DNA of 64,000 nucleotides from Anniella stebbinsi (GCA_029215795.1 JARDYH010000003.1:97868609-97932608), one strand, 5' to 3'; numbered from the stretch's first letter, positions 10,996 to 22,916 are shown. Numbers and translations are program-made. The notes: a model not told the origin generated them from the letters alone.

Positions 10996-12109
10996 AGTTA
11001 TATAGCACTTTTTCCAAGTGCTTCAATGGTTTCACATCTCACCAATCCTTACACCACCCTACAAAGTGGGCAGTAGCTGGACACTACTGTCAGCTAATGG
11101 AGGGCATCAACTGTTGCCCAGCAAACTTTAAGATACGTTTTAAAATACATCTATGTAAAAATACAACAGCAGTTATTCTTACTTTTTTGTCCATTGAATG
11201 CAATTATGGGATTGAAACTAAAATGTGAGAGTTAGGAGAAATCCCTATTATATTCCCCTATTATAGGAGGGAAGCAAATACCAAGAAACAGTGGCTTGTT
11301 TAGTGTCATTAAGTATGTCCATGGCAGGCCTGAGATTTGAACCAGGAATTTTGTGGGTCATGGTTCAAACTCTTATGTCCTACATTGCATTACTTCTTAT
11401 GTCTCTCTTATTGTCCTTTAAAAACAAACATATTTCTTCATGTCATATAGAATTTAAGAGAGAAACTCATCACAGAACATAGTTATTTATTCTTTGTTTT
11501 AGTCTCACCCTCCATTAAACAAAAAATCTGATTCATAAATTAATCTGTTTCCCATTGTAGTTTACACAGAGCAAATAAGGATAGAAATAATATCCAATTA
11601 TTCCACTGTCTTTAAAAAAAACAATCTACATCTGTGGTTTAATTATGAAACTTGGAGCTAACAGCCTCCCTCTATATTCATTATTTTCTCTGAATAGATA
11701 TCTGATGAAACCCTGAATTTTAAAACAAAACAACCTTGTATATATACATTAAATTCGTTTACCCTCTATGGGATTGGCCTAAAGATATTGTGCTTGCTTT
11801 ATCAAGCACAGATTCATAGATGCCAAAGGGCTAACCTCCCCCTTCTGTTAAGAAGTTACAAAGCCGGTAAAATGATAACTTTTACTGGACCAGCTTACAC
11901 TGCTCTGAGGCAGCTATATTGATGAGTCTGCTGAAGAACCTGAGCATCTGCCATGGAACATCGGCATGCTGGAAAAGATTCTGGGAAATGTTCTAGGGCG
12001 CACCCCCTAAGCTGTAAGCCTAGGCACCCTTTCCTGGAAGAAAGCCCCAGTGAAGTTCTGAGAAAATACATATAGATATGGAAAGCACACTAAAGCAGGT
12101 CCTTGGCTA

Positions 12110-12650
12110 CTGCACCAATGGGAGGGGTTCTGGCTCAGTGTTAGATAGGCTGACCATATGAAAAGGAGGACAGGGCTCATGTAACTTTAACAGTTGTAGA
12201 GAAAAGGGAATTTCAGCCAGTGTCATTTGTATGCAATTAGTCCCTGGTGAAATTCCCTCTTCATCACAACAGTTAAAGTTGCAGGCACTATACTAGAGTG
12301 ACCATATACAAAAGAAGGCAGGGCCCCTGCAACTTTAACTGGTGTGATGATGAGGGAATTTCACCAGGAACTAATTGCATACAAATGACACTAGCTGAAA
12401 TCTCCTTTTCTCTACAACTGTTAAAGTTACATGAGCCCTGTCCTCCTTTTCATATGGTCAGCCTATGTTAGAACACATGCTTTGTTTGCAGAATATCCCA
12501 GGTTGGTTCCCCTGCATCTCCAGATGGGGATGGGCTGGGGAAAAAACTGCCTGAAACTCTAGAAAGCCACTGCCACTCATGGTTGATATTAATGGGCTAG
12601 ATGAACCAAGGGTCTAACTCAATGTAAGGCAGCTTCCTATGTTCTTTAGA
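12110..12650 (+). mobile_element. tRNA-derived SINE split by a 320-bp MITE
   Basis: SINE head (TTCTGGCTCAGTGTTAGA) left of 12,146. It resumes at 12,466 with ACATGCTTTGTTTGCAGAAT, then CCAGGTTGGTTCCCCTGCAT, CTCCAGATGGGGATGGGCTG, and the tail AAGGCAGCTTCCTATGTTC. Same family as 59,315 and 61,030. The pol III A-box region is where the MITE landed. Confidence 0.75.
12146..12465. mobile_element. 320-bp nested palindrome MITE, copy 1
   Basis: Ends TAGGCTGACCATATGAAAAG and CTTTTCATATGGTCAGCCTA. Arms of about 142 bp pair almost perfectly around a roughly 36-bp loop. Each arm is itself a diverged palindrome (GTAACTTTAACAGTTGT against ACAACAGTTAAAGTTGC). Flanked by TGTTAGA on both sides (12,139-12,145 and 12,466-12,472). 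No coding capacity. Confidence 0.85.
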
Positions 12651-13599
12651 ACATAGCCAACTCTTCCATGTAGTTGTGGGCTGCAGGGGTAGACTGGTAG
12701 AGGTGGACAAGCTGTCTTTCAGGAAAGTTTATCCACCGTTACTGATGTTTGTACTGAGAAACCCCTGCTGTGAGGGCATGCAAGAGTTTGCAATTCACAA
12801 AGCCCTTCCTCCTTGAAAGTTAAAAAACTTGCATACGCTCATACTAGACTGAATTGGTCTAATAAAATATCATTTTTTACTTACTGCGTACGTTCTGCCC
12901 TTTATGACAAACACAGCAACTGTGGAACCTTATTTCTGTATATGAGAACAGCAGCGAGGTTATTGTATGCACAAAAATGGAAAGACCCAATGCTGCCAAC
13001 AAATTAAGAATGGATGATGAAGCTACTGGAGTTGGCGGAGATGGCAAAACTCACGTCAATAATTAGAGAAAGGTCAACGTCTAGGTTTATAACTGAATGG
13101 AAACCTCTCATAGACTTTGTGAAGGGACAAGAAAAAAATGATTTGTATGTCTGTGGATTCAACGAATAGGAAGAAAAGGTTTAAATAAAAGAGGGGAAAT
13201 CTGTTCAAACTTTTTTAGCAAGAGAAAATACTGGTTACATATTTTTGCTGTGGAGAAAATAGGAAGTCTAGCTTAACTTTGTATGTTTTATTTCCTAGGT
13301 TTTTTGGATGTTTGTTTTAGCTTTATTGTTCTATTTCGTATTGTTTGTTTCTTATTTGGTTTGTGTTTTAAAAACAATAAAAAAATTATCTCGGGGACAA
13401 ACACAACAACCATTCTCTAATGGACACCTGGCTTTTTCTAATCCCCAGATTGAAACATACATGGGTAAACAAAACCCATTGGTTTCACTAGGGTTATGCA
13501 TATGGAAGTAGACTCAGGCTGGGACTTGAAATCCATTACCATTCATACATTATCATCTTTTTCTTACAGTTTTATTCTTCAAAGAGCTCAGGAGAGCAT

Positions 13600-13745
13600 A
13601 CATGGGCCTTCTTTCATTCACACAACAACCTTGTGAGATCAGTTAGTTTGAGAGAATGTACCTGTCCCAAGGATATGGAGTGGACTCTTGCAGCTGAGAG
13701 GAGATTTGAATGAGGTCTTCCCGGTCTAACACCAATATTGTAATG
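13600..13745 (-). mobile_element. tRNA-derived SINE, minus strand, diverged
   Basis: Reads CACAACAACCTTGTGAGATC, then CCCAAGG, GCTGAGAGGAGATTTGAATG and AGGTCTTCCCGGTCTAACAC, the reverse complement of the SINE type seen at 31,066. Head and tail are partly lost. Confidence 0.6.
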
Positions 13746-14529
13746 TCAAAGATACAAAACCCAACATGACAGGAGCAAACAAACATGCCTATAAGTGCTT
13801 GCCCACTTTTCCTCAGGCCCAATTCAGAAGCTGACAGATTGTGTTCAAAATTATCAAGCCCTTCTCTCCTCCTCTTTCCCAAACTGATAACCCAAACAGA
13901 CTGAACATAATCTTACCAGTGCTGCATGAATACAACCCCAGTACTTGGAGGGGGCTTTTAACTTAGGGAAATGCACAGTCAGCATCCATATGTGTGCATG
14001 TTTCCTATTACCAGACTGGGGCAGCAACCTTTTTGGAGATGAAAATGAATGAGATGTGGGGGCAGAAGAGACCTACACGGTCTATTCTTTTTCATTCCAG
14101 CAACAAATGTGCAGAAGTTATCCAAATATATAGGTTTAACTTTGCTCCATCTCATTGCTTTCTGCATTAAGTGCATGCATGATGGCCCAATCTTGTGAAA
14201 AGCCCTCTTACCTGATCACCCCTGGAAGGCACAATTTATCAACAGGTGATCACATGACCCACTGTCACTCAAAAATCAAGCTAGACATTTTAAGTAACTA
14301 CTTTCTTTCTTTTAGACCACACATATACATGGACAGACTAGATGTGGACAGGCAAGCTAGTAAAAAAAAGTACAAGTTAGGAACATCTTAATTGCAATGC
14401 TACTGTAACCTAAACTTTGAGTAATCTGATAAATAGGTGAGTATGGAGGATGCTGCCCTATTACAGTGAGCGGGAATGGATGACCTTCAGGTATACATAA
14501 ATCTGAGCCAGCGTTCAGATCTGGAATAT

Positions 14530-15175
14530 GAAGGCAGTGCCCTTTAGCTGATGGAGGAAACTGATTTTCTAAATCCATTTCAATCTGCCTGGTTTGGGGA
14601 CAGAGACTGCCATGGAATGACCTTTGCCAAGAGAGAGGTTCTCTCTCATCAAAGATTCTCTCTAAGGCTTTTGATACCATCAACCATGGTGTCCTCCTGG
14701 TTCACTGTCTGGGTTGAGAGTTGGGGGCATTATTTTATAGTGGTTCTGTCCCTGCTTAGAAGGCTGTTTCCAGAAGGTGGTGCCAGGGGATTAATGCTTT
14801 GTTTCATGGTAATTATGTCACAGGGTTCCACAGGCTTTCATTCACTTGAGATGAGCAGAAAACGATTTCAGGTCAGAGGATCAATTTCTATACACTTTGA
14901 ACTCTAACACCTTGTCTTTTAACCATTTAGCCAATATTGGATATTTTGGATTTTAATTAGTTAGATATGTTTTATTGTAAGTTGCTTTGGGGGCCGTTTT
15001 AGGACTGAAAATATATTATGGGTGCAATTCTATGAAGGTTTAGACAGAAAAAGTCCTACAACACCCAGCATTCCCTGGTCAGCCATACTGACTGGGGAAT
15101 GCTGGGTGTTGTAGGACTTTTTTCTGACTAAACCTGTATAGGATTGCATCTTAATGACATTTTATATTTATAAAT
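14530..15175 (+). mobile_element. L2-clade LINE fragment
   Basis: 14,660-14,700 encodes KAFDTINHGVLL, the reverse transcriptase block that L2 elements carry, followed by broken RT sequence and a TTGTAAGTTGCTTTGGGGGC tail. A palindromic MITE is inserted near its 3' end; AATAAATATC resumes after it. Confidence 0.7.
15022..15150. mobile_element. Palindromic MITE, nearly perfect
   Basis: The whole 129 bp folds on itself: the left half (GTGCAATTCTATGAAGGTTTAG...CCAGCATTCCC) is the inverse of the right half with few mismatches and a loop of about 20 bp (TGGTCAGCCATACTGACT). The outer GGATTGCATC motif recurs in many degraded pieces (15,472; 34,611; 35,055; 36,360; 47,195). Confidence 0.75.
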
Positions 15176-16585
15176 AAATATCAGTGTGGAACAAAGTACA
15201 AAAGAAAAGTGTTATATGCATTTGCAGTGTGAGGTATGCAAGTAAATTCACAAGGAAGTTTCACCATGTTAATGGAGCTTGCTAGGCAATCCTATGAACA
15301 CTTACTAGTGAATTAGTCAACTTGATCTCAGAGGTCCTTCTTTTTTTTTTTTTTTTAGTAAACCTGAGCATCCAACTGAAAAAAAGCTTACTCTTTATCT
15401 TCTTAACTTCAGTTTTGTGTGCAGAAATCAGCAAATAAGCTTTCCACAATATGGAGACAAACAGCCTGATGCTATGCATGTTTACTCAGATGAAAGCCCC
15501 ACTGGGACTGTATTTCTAGTACGGATGCAATCCTAAACATATTTATTATGAAGTAACTCTCATTGAACTAAATGAGATTTAGGGCTGTAACAGATATGAT
15601 ACAGGAAACCTGTGACAGTCTTCAGCTGTGGTCTCCTCTCCCAGTTCCGTACTCTTCAAAGCAGTTGTTGTGGGGATGATTCTGATACCCCATGCTGTTT
15701 TCCTAATCTAAATTGCCTCATCCCTAAAGCTGCTATGAGCCCACTCCACAGGGTTAAACAAAAAAGCCCAGGCACAATACAGGGAGAGTTCAGGAGGGCA
15801 GTTACCTGAAAAATGGCACAGCTCTCCTGCATCACACTTGTTTCAACCTTGACTTTCAAATAAATATGCTTAGTGTTGAACTCTACGTGCGTCCAGGGTT
15901 TCAGTGTTGCTTACTTGGGACCAGGCCCCACCAAACATAGTGGGGTACTTCTGAGTAAACATAAATAGGACTAGTGTGGAAGAAACTAGATTGTGAGCCT
16001 AAACCTGTCTCATAGGCAGGTTTGGAACAGAAAGCAAGACTGTGAGTTTGTCCTTCCCGAAGGTCCAGAGAAGAATATTGTATTTGAGATAACTGTAAAA
16101 TGCTATGCTTCATGGCCTTACATTTTAGCAAAGCACCTTGCTAACTTATGCCCTGGTTTACTTCCTTGTCACACCAAACAGGCTGTATGTTTAGAAGTGA
16201 TAAGAAAACCTTTACCCTGATGCTAAAATATTTCCGACTATATTTGATTAGATGATTTAGAAACATATATGCTGTATTTGATTGGTTTTTAGTTCTTGTA
16301 TTTTGATTGTATGTAGATTTCATATCTTAACGTGTGGATTGTTGCCTTTTGGAGTCCCCCATTATAACTATACAAAACCTATGGAACCCCTATAAAAGTG
16401 TGGGCAGCTTTCCAAATGCCAGTCTCACTATGGACTCGCTCTTGAGTGCAGACTCCTTGCAATTGCTCGAAATACTTTCTCTTATAGAAGGAGCCCACAT
16501 CTTGAGATTCCTTGACCCCCACTGAAAGATCCTAAAAGGGAGGAATGAAATTCCTCAACACTAGTCTATTACTAGCAAACACACG

Positions 16586-16775
16586 TAGAGCCAGTGTGGC
16601 ACTGTAGAAAGGATTAATACCAGATTCAAATCCTGATTCAGCCATGAAGATCACCGAGAGACCCTGGGCCAGTCATAACTCTCAGAATAGCCTACCTTAC
16701 AGCGTTGCTGTGAAGATATCATACAGCGACACGAATGTATGCTACTTTAAGCTCCTTGGAAGAAGGGCATGGCAG
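16586..16775 (+). mobile_element. tRNA-derived SINE
   Basis: GAGCCAGTGTGGCACTGTAG, then CCAGATTCAAATCCTGATTC (B-box-like), TGGGCCAGTCATAACTCTCA and a tail with TTGGAAGAAGGGC. Internal bases missing; same class as 31,066. Confidence 0.65.
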
Positions 16776-17226
16776 CTCAAGAGGGGGGAAAATGGCAGAA
16801 ATTGCACTTTGCTCCCCAAAAAATCCCTCACGCCAATTCTTAGAGGACACACCCCTGCCTTCCCTTGAATCTGTTTCACAGACTTTTGTATTAAAAAACA
16901 ACAACACATAACAGCATTTCTTTACCTGCATCCTTTCCCGCGGGTACAAAACAAACAACCCAACAGTGATTGTCTTCCCTGTTTTTTTCCCAACAAGAAA
17001 AACTGTCCCAGGACCACCATTACCTGGTTAATTCTGTGCAGCCTTTCCTTCCCAGCTAGAGCTGGCAGAGGAGAGAGCCCTTCACCCCCGCTTTCCAGCC
17101 ACTGCGTGCTTGCCAGAGGAGGGAAGGGTGATGGAGACCACCTGGCCTGGTCCGCACGAGCCTGTGGGAAATTCCACCGCCCTGGATTCTACACACTCTT
17201 CCCGAAAGGCGCGTTTCTAGGACGCG

Positions 17227-17309
17227 GTTGCCCCAGCAACGGAGAGCAGCTTCTGATTGGCTTAGATGCACTGTGGCTACCTAGCAACGGCAAGGCTGGC
17301 GACAATTGG
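17227..17309 (-). promoter_or_regulatory. EFCAB6: Likely EFCAB6 promoter with two X-boxes (RFX sites)
   Basis: In a locally GC- and CpG-rich patch, 17,227-17,240 reads GTTGCCCCAGCAAC, a perfect match to the X-box GTNRCC-N(0-3)-RGYAAC. A second copy, GCTACCTAGCAAC at 17,276-17,288, differs at one position. Between and beside them are ATTGG motifs (17,256-17,260 and about 17,305-17,309), i.e. CCAAT on the minus strand. RFX factors switch on ciliary and spermatogenic genes through X-boxes, often with nearby CCAAT/NF-Y sites, which fits EFCAB6. The patch is 8.4 kb upstream of the EFCAB6 start codon, so a non-coding first exon is implied; a CAGGTAAAG-type donor near 16,925 is one candidate end for it. 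Transcription start not seen directly. Confidence 0.55.
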
Positions 17310-19758
17310 AGCTCACTGTTGAAACGCACTCTCCCCCATCCCATCCCTGCGCATTTACTACGAAGTAAGCTCGACTAAAGTCGGTTGAGTTTACGCTTAA
17401 GTAAACATGCAACAGAATTAGTCCTTCCCTTTAAATAAACATGCAATAGAATCGGACTCCTTCTCTTTCTGCACTGCGGCCCTACACGTGCTTACCTGTC
17501 CCACTTAGCTAAATTGGATCTCCTAACGACGCTAGTACGCGTGGAGAACGAGGGAGGGGGAAGACCGGAGAACAGTTTTTGTTGCCCTCCCACCCCCCAA
17601 TATAAATGTGATCGGTTGTTTGGTTTCCAAATGAAGGATGCGATCTTGTGCACGCTTACTCGGGAGTAATTTCTGTTGCACTCAGCGGGACCACTTCCGA
17701 GGAACCACGCACCGGATAGGGTTGCAAGTTTAACGCACGCTTTAGGGAGAAATACTAGCATATGTCTTTGCGTGTAGGTGAGTCATCTCCTCTCCCCCGC
17801 ACCCCAAACATCAGGGTTTGACTACTTTTTTCGTTTTGTTTTTAACAGAAGGGCAGCATGCAGAAAATCAACCGGTGAAGCTGTTCCCATCATAACACAC
17901 ACACACCCTACCAGGAAAAGCTTCCACCGGATGAATTCTTGCATTAAGTCATGCAGCTCCAAAAAGTACACCTGCCTGTAGAGGTCGCAACTGTGTTTGC
18001 AGAGCAAGGAGATGCTCACTGCACAGGAAACTAAAGGCACAAGTTGAACAGATACAAGAACAAGGGGGGGGGGGGGGATTGTGCAAAGAAGCCTGACATT
18101 CTTTTTAGGCCGTTTTCACACATGGGACCAGAATCGGTTTTTGCTTTTCCTGTATCTATAATTTCATTGCAATGTTACACCTCGATTAGAGCATGCATCT
18201 GATTTTTTAAAATTTAAATGTCTCTCTAGCTTTCTATCATGTGTTAACGATATTTGTACAAAAGCGCAAGAGTATGTGTACATAGGTAAGACTGCAGCCA
18301 AAGATGATTTTACAATAAAATATTTTAATTACAGTGCTATATTTCTAATTATTAAGCTGAGACTACTAGTGAAATTGGAGTGTGAAGGTCAGTGTGAAAT
18401 TGGAGTCTTCAGCTGCAAACTTATATACACGCTTGCTTCGGAGTAAGTCGTAATGAAATTAATGCGCTTCTGAGTAGATATGTAAAGAATTGTGCAATTA
18501 AGTGTTGTGTGAGAAAACACTAGAGAAAACTGCTAAGGGGGGACTTTTTCTTGTTTGCTACTGTGTTAATACTAATATATAAAACACTGAACCTAACATA
18601 CTGTTGACATTACAAAAAAAGATTCCACTGGTAACAGAAATAAAAGCATAGGGTGGCCTGCCTTGTTATATGTTCCCCTCTTCTACAAAACTATTAAAAG
18701 TGCAAAAATGCTGTCTGTTTTGCATCTGGCCACCCTAAGCAAACCTCACACACGCACACACAAGAAACATCACAGATAGAGGACAGAGCTTCTGCACCTT
18801 TTAACAGTCGGGAAGAAGAAGGTATTTCAGCTGGCCACCCCATGAGAGAGATTCTCATATATACATAGCCAAACTTGGTGACGTTATTAGATTATACAAC
18901 ATTTATTTATTTACAATAATTGTATATTGCTCTTCATCAGAAATAATTATATTCCTATATATGTAACGTTTCTTTTCTTTTTCACTATGAATTTTTGAAA
19001 TTATTCTAGGGCAGTTTACATACCACAATTATGGCTGCAATGCTATTCTCACCTGAGAATGTCCCGTTGCTCCATGTGGTAGTGGCATCACCCCTATTAC
19101 ATGTGATCTATATATTGTAAAACAGAGAAACTGGAGATGGCTCTTGCTGAAATCAGTCCCCATAGTCGTTCAGAGTATTGTTTGTGCTTTATTTTTAAAA
19201 TAAACATTTTAGCACTGACTTTTAAAATAAATAAATGAATTGCACTTTTTGGAAAAGAAGCAAATGGAAGTCAGCGAGGGACAGCTAACCCATATCTTAA
19301 TTAATTGGCATTTTTAGCTTCACAGAAACAGGGTGGCAATTCTTGGCTGGCAGGCATATTACAGCTGAGCTTTTCCTTCTGCTGGCATTTAATGCTGACC
19401 ATACAGCAGGTTAAGTCTTACTATTAAGCATGATGGTACCCATGTGCCTCTGTCATAACAAGACAGGCTCTCAATAGCATCCTTTGAAGACAGTCTGACC
19501 CAAAGCTGATTTAAGAGTATAACCCTATGTGTCTACACATAAATAAGTTTAATGAGACTTGCTTCTAGGTAAATGTGTATAGGAAGGCAACCTCAATGAG
19601 GTAGGTTGTCCATTACTAGCAAACCTCCCCTCCAATACACAGCTGCAGGGCAGTCCTAGGTGGCAATAAAACTCTCAGATCTCATTCAGCTGGCCATATG
19701 TGATCTGAGAGAATACCCTATTATATGATACAGAACGAGGCAGCTGCCTCTGCTAGGG

Positions 19759-20250
19759 GTGGCAGGTACCCCCAAAGGCATTCCTAATTCAAGGCTTGAC
19801 TTCTGCAATGCGCTGTACATAGGGCTACCTCTGTGCCTAGTCCGGAAACTTCAAGTAGTTCAAAATATCGCAGCCAGGTTGGTCACCAGTACACCTAGGG
19901 GTGAACATATTACACCTGCTTTAAAATTACTCCACTGTCTGCCGGTTACTTTCCAGGCGAAGTACAAAGTGTTGGTTATTACCTTTAAAGCCCTACATGG
20001 TTTGGGTCCAGGTTACCTGGGGGATCACTTTCTCCCATACAATCCGCCCCGCACATTCAGGTCCTCTGGGAAGAATTTGCTACAGTCAACAAAAACTAGG
20101 CTGACAACTGGTACCTAGAGGACTTTCTCTTCTGCCACTCCCGGACTGTGGAATTACCTGCCAGGAGAGATTCACCAACTTAACATTCTTCCAGAATATA
20201 AGAAAGCTATAAAGACTGATCTCTTCCACTAGGCCTACTCAGTTGAATTT
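19759..20250 (+). mobile_element. L2-clade LINE, end of reverse transcriptase ORF
   Basis: Open frame encoding LDFCNALYIGLP, KLQVVQNIAARLVTSTPRG, HITPALKLLHCLPVTFQAKY and KVLVITFKALHGLGPGYLGD, the C-terminal blocks of L2-type reverse transcriptase. The 3' UTR is degraded. 5'-truncated. Confidence 0.85.
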
Positions 20251-20679
20251 TAGCAGTTTTATTGGAGAGCTGAAACCATGTACTCCAGCAGACATTGCTT
20301 GTGCACATACGTTGCTCTGTTCATGTGACGGACACTGGTGTTGCTGCATTGCAGCATTTTTGGAGTGGGGTCAGCATGTGCCCAGGCAGAGCAGTGAGTG
20401 AGTGGTGATGAGGTGCTGGAGAACAGTACTGTGTGTGCCACACAGCCTGCTGTGGGCCCCTAAGCTAGTTTGTTGCCCTTAGGTGCAGTAAGATTCAACT
20501 ACCAATTCAGTCAGTTCTGTACATAGAAGGCGGGATGGCATCATATCGTCCTTCGCCTCAACCAAATGTGTTGAGCTGGCCCTGCATAGGCCTACAGTGA
20601 GGCCCACTGGGATTGTCCAGCATCCTAGATGAACTGAGTATGAACCCTAGAACACTTCCTCGGAATCCTCTACAATACA

Positions 20680-21050
20680 ACAAGGGGCCCATAGCAGAAC
20701 AGTGGAAAGTGCTGCCAATGGCTGCTAGAGAAAGGGCCTTCTGGGCAGTGAATAGCCTCCCCTGAGAGGATCTCTTGGTGCCTTCTCTTTATGGAGCCAG
20801 GTAAAGACGTTTCTATTCATCCAGGATTTTAAAACAACTTGAGTTTGTTGTTGTTTTTAACTGAGCTGTTAATTGGTTTTATTTACCAGAGCTAAAAAAG
20901 GGACATGTTTAGGTTGGATTTACTGATTTAAAAAATAAATAAATCTTGTATTATATCTTAATCTTGTATTTTATTTTCAGTTTTGTATGCCACCCAGACA
21001 GATAACCTATGTTGATGGGTGGCCATATACATTCAGTAAATAAATTTGTC
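20680..21050 (+). mobile_element. L2-clade LINE 3' end
   Basis: Contains AGAGAAAGGGCCTTCTGGGC, the usual post-RT segment, and a tail reading TATGCCACCCAGACAGATAA, GGGTGGCCATATACATTC, AGTAAATAAAT. No intact frame. Confidence 0.6.
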
Positions 21051-21267
21051 ATAATATATTTTCCAAGAATCTTCTGAACTAGTTTAAAATCTCAACTAAC
21101 TATAATTCTCAAAGCCAACCACTAAACTCTAGTTTTGACAATGCCTGCTGACCAGATATGCTTTATACATTATGTGGCTGTTTACTATATATACACTCTA
21201 GCCAATGCTCCCTAGCACATGAACTCATGTGGGTCCCAAGACAATTAGCACACATTTGTTGTGCATA

Positions 21268-21660
21268 TGTTGTAAGCGGAGGAACACTACACTCCCTTAC
21301 CAGGAGTCCTTGTCCAGCCTGGAGTCAATAAAGATTGGACAAGCAGGTAAGATTCAAGCTGACAGCATTTTATTGTTAACAATAGACTCTGCAAACAATG
21401 GTGTGAAGCCATGCTCATATCTTCTGCAAGCTGCTTTATACATTCTCTAAGGCAGAGTACATGCTAGTTTCAGACAGGGTGAGGGCAAATTCCAGGAATG
21501 GTTAGGAAGCGATAAGCACTGGACGTTTCAAATTGCCCATCCAGCAGCTTCAAGGCTTTCCCTTTGCTTACTCATCACATAAGCACCACAAATCAGAGCT
21601 ACAAGATGGCGTAGCCCTGGTTCAAGGCCTGGCAGTTCAATTTAAGCAGTTTTTACCACA
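21268..21660 (-). repeat. 3' LTR of the endogenous retrovirus (393 bp)
   Basis: Begins TGTGGTAAAAACTGC directly after the polypurine tract and ends CTTACAACA. A TATAAA box (21,440-21,435) and an AATAAA signal (21,374-21,369) are spaced 60 bp apart, marking U3, R and U5 in the expected order. Confidence 0.8.
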
Positions 21661-21699
21661 CTCCCCCCTTTTGATCACTGGAACCTCCCAGAAGATCAC

Positions 21700-22840
21700 T
21701 TACTTAGCCCACTGTCTCAGAATCAGTTTTGGAACAAACCCATTCTCATTCAACTCTATGTCTTTCTGAGGTATTGCCGCATACTGACCCTCTGCACGGG
21801 CTCTTGGGGTAAGCATAGGGTTGAAGGATGTACAGAATGATCCATGATACACTGCATACAACATAGTAAGAAAACTACTATAATTATAAACACTAATAAC
21901 CCAATTAATGCTTTCTTAATTCAACCAACACCGAGTAGACGAGCAAAAGGGTCCCAGCTATTGAGCCCTTCCAACTGGACTGCCCAAGCTGGTTAGCACC
22001 AGCTCCATAAAAAGGAACACTATCCTGTAGCCAGGATTCGCCAGTAGCTGTTATTTCAGTACTCAGAGGAGCTTCTCTGTCATTTCTCATTCTGGATCCT
22101 GGCAGTTTTTTAAATAATAAATAAGGATCCTGAGGTGCTGAGGAGACAGGGATCACAAGTACCTGTCCAACTGAAAGGCAAAGTCTTGTGGGCTGTGTTT
22201 CCACATACCCAAAACATTCCAGAAGTGTAACTGTGAGAATATAGTATAGCAAAATTTGAAACACTGCAGTATTGATTTAGGGTTAGTGTGTGCCCTGAGC
22301 ACCACTGAGTATTGTTTGCATAGGTATTATTGTGCCTGTATGCCCAACAGGACTGTATCTGTATCTAAGTACGCCTGGTGCTGAGTTTTCCTTGGTTAAT
22401 GGTGGAACAGTTGATTGTCTGGCTTTGGCTGACATACCAACTTCCACATTGGTTGAAATGCCAGAAAGTTCTTCCAACTGGTGCTGTCCAACCTGTGATG
22501 TAATTGTCAGTCATTGGGGTATTAGTGAGGTTTCTGGATACGTTATAATTCACTCAGATCCACTTTGGAAGGTACATTCCCAATCAGTATGTGATGTGAT
22601 TGTATCATGTTTCCACCCAAATATGTGTTCATTATGAGTCTGATTTTCATACAACTGGTCCCAGACTAAGGTGTGGTTGCAGAGCAGGCCTTGGCTGCCC
22701 ACTGGGTGGGTGCCATACTGCTGCCCTACTTTTACACATACTGGGAATTTTCCCATGGGCTTTACCTGCAATTTCCATTGGACCGGTCCCGGGGAGTTGT
22801 ATTGTTCTCTGTTATAACCCCATTTTAGGTCTTTATTGTG
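21700..22840 (-). pseudogene. Retroviral env remnant
   Basis: Minus-strand frames give a surface-glycoprotein-like pattern: several N-glycosylation sequons and spaced Cys residues, then near 22,150-22,215 the block FWVCGNTAHKTLPFSWTGTC, which resembles the CG...LP..W.GTC signature near the end of the surface subunit in gammaretrovirus-like envelopes. The frame is broken by stops and shifts, so no full protein is made. Class assignment beyond gamma-like is not possible by eye. Confidence 0.6.
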
Positions 22841-22852
22841 AATGTACCTGAG

Positions 22853-22916
22853 ACTACAAGATGGCGTAGCCCTGGTTCAAGGCCTAGCAGTGCAATTTAA
22901 GCAGTTTTTTACCACA
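22853..22916 (-). repeat. 5' LTR remnant (first 64 bp only)
   Basis: Matches the first 64 bp of the 3' LTR with one inserted base and two substitutions, then changes abruptly into env-like sequence. It marks the outer end of the provirus and the deletion junction. Confidence 0.75.

Larger units (their letters stand above)
8850..17226. other. EFCAB6 5' non-coding intron
   Basis: Inferred from the gap between the first coding exon and the candidate promoter. Contains LINE, SINE and MITE pieces listed separately; no coding exon recognised. Non-coding first exon(s) cannot be placed by eye. Confidence 0.45.
21268..22916 (-). mobile_element. Endogenous retrovirus with large internal deletion
   Basis: On the minus strand: a 64-bp 5' LTR fragment (22,916-22,853), an env-like remnant (about 22,840-21,700), a polypurine tract (AAAAGGGGGGAG, 21,672-21,661) and a full 3' LTR (21,660-21,268). 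TATG flanks both ends (plus-strand CATA at 21,264-21,267 and 22,917-22,920), a 4-bp target duplication as made by gammaretrovirus-like integrases. Primer-binding site, gag and pol are absent. The two LTR copies differ at about three of 64 positions, so the insertion is not ancient. Defective: no replication genes and a broken env frame. Confidence 0.8.

Noticed and set aside
17056..17378. Open frames in the GC-rich patch as a first coding exon
   Set aside because: Compositional frames on both strands without similarity; the patch is better explained as a promoter.
21533..22637. Plus-strand open frames over the provirus
   Set aside because: They lie antisense to the LTR, polypurine tract and env remnant and resemble nothing; treated as shadows.
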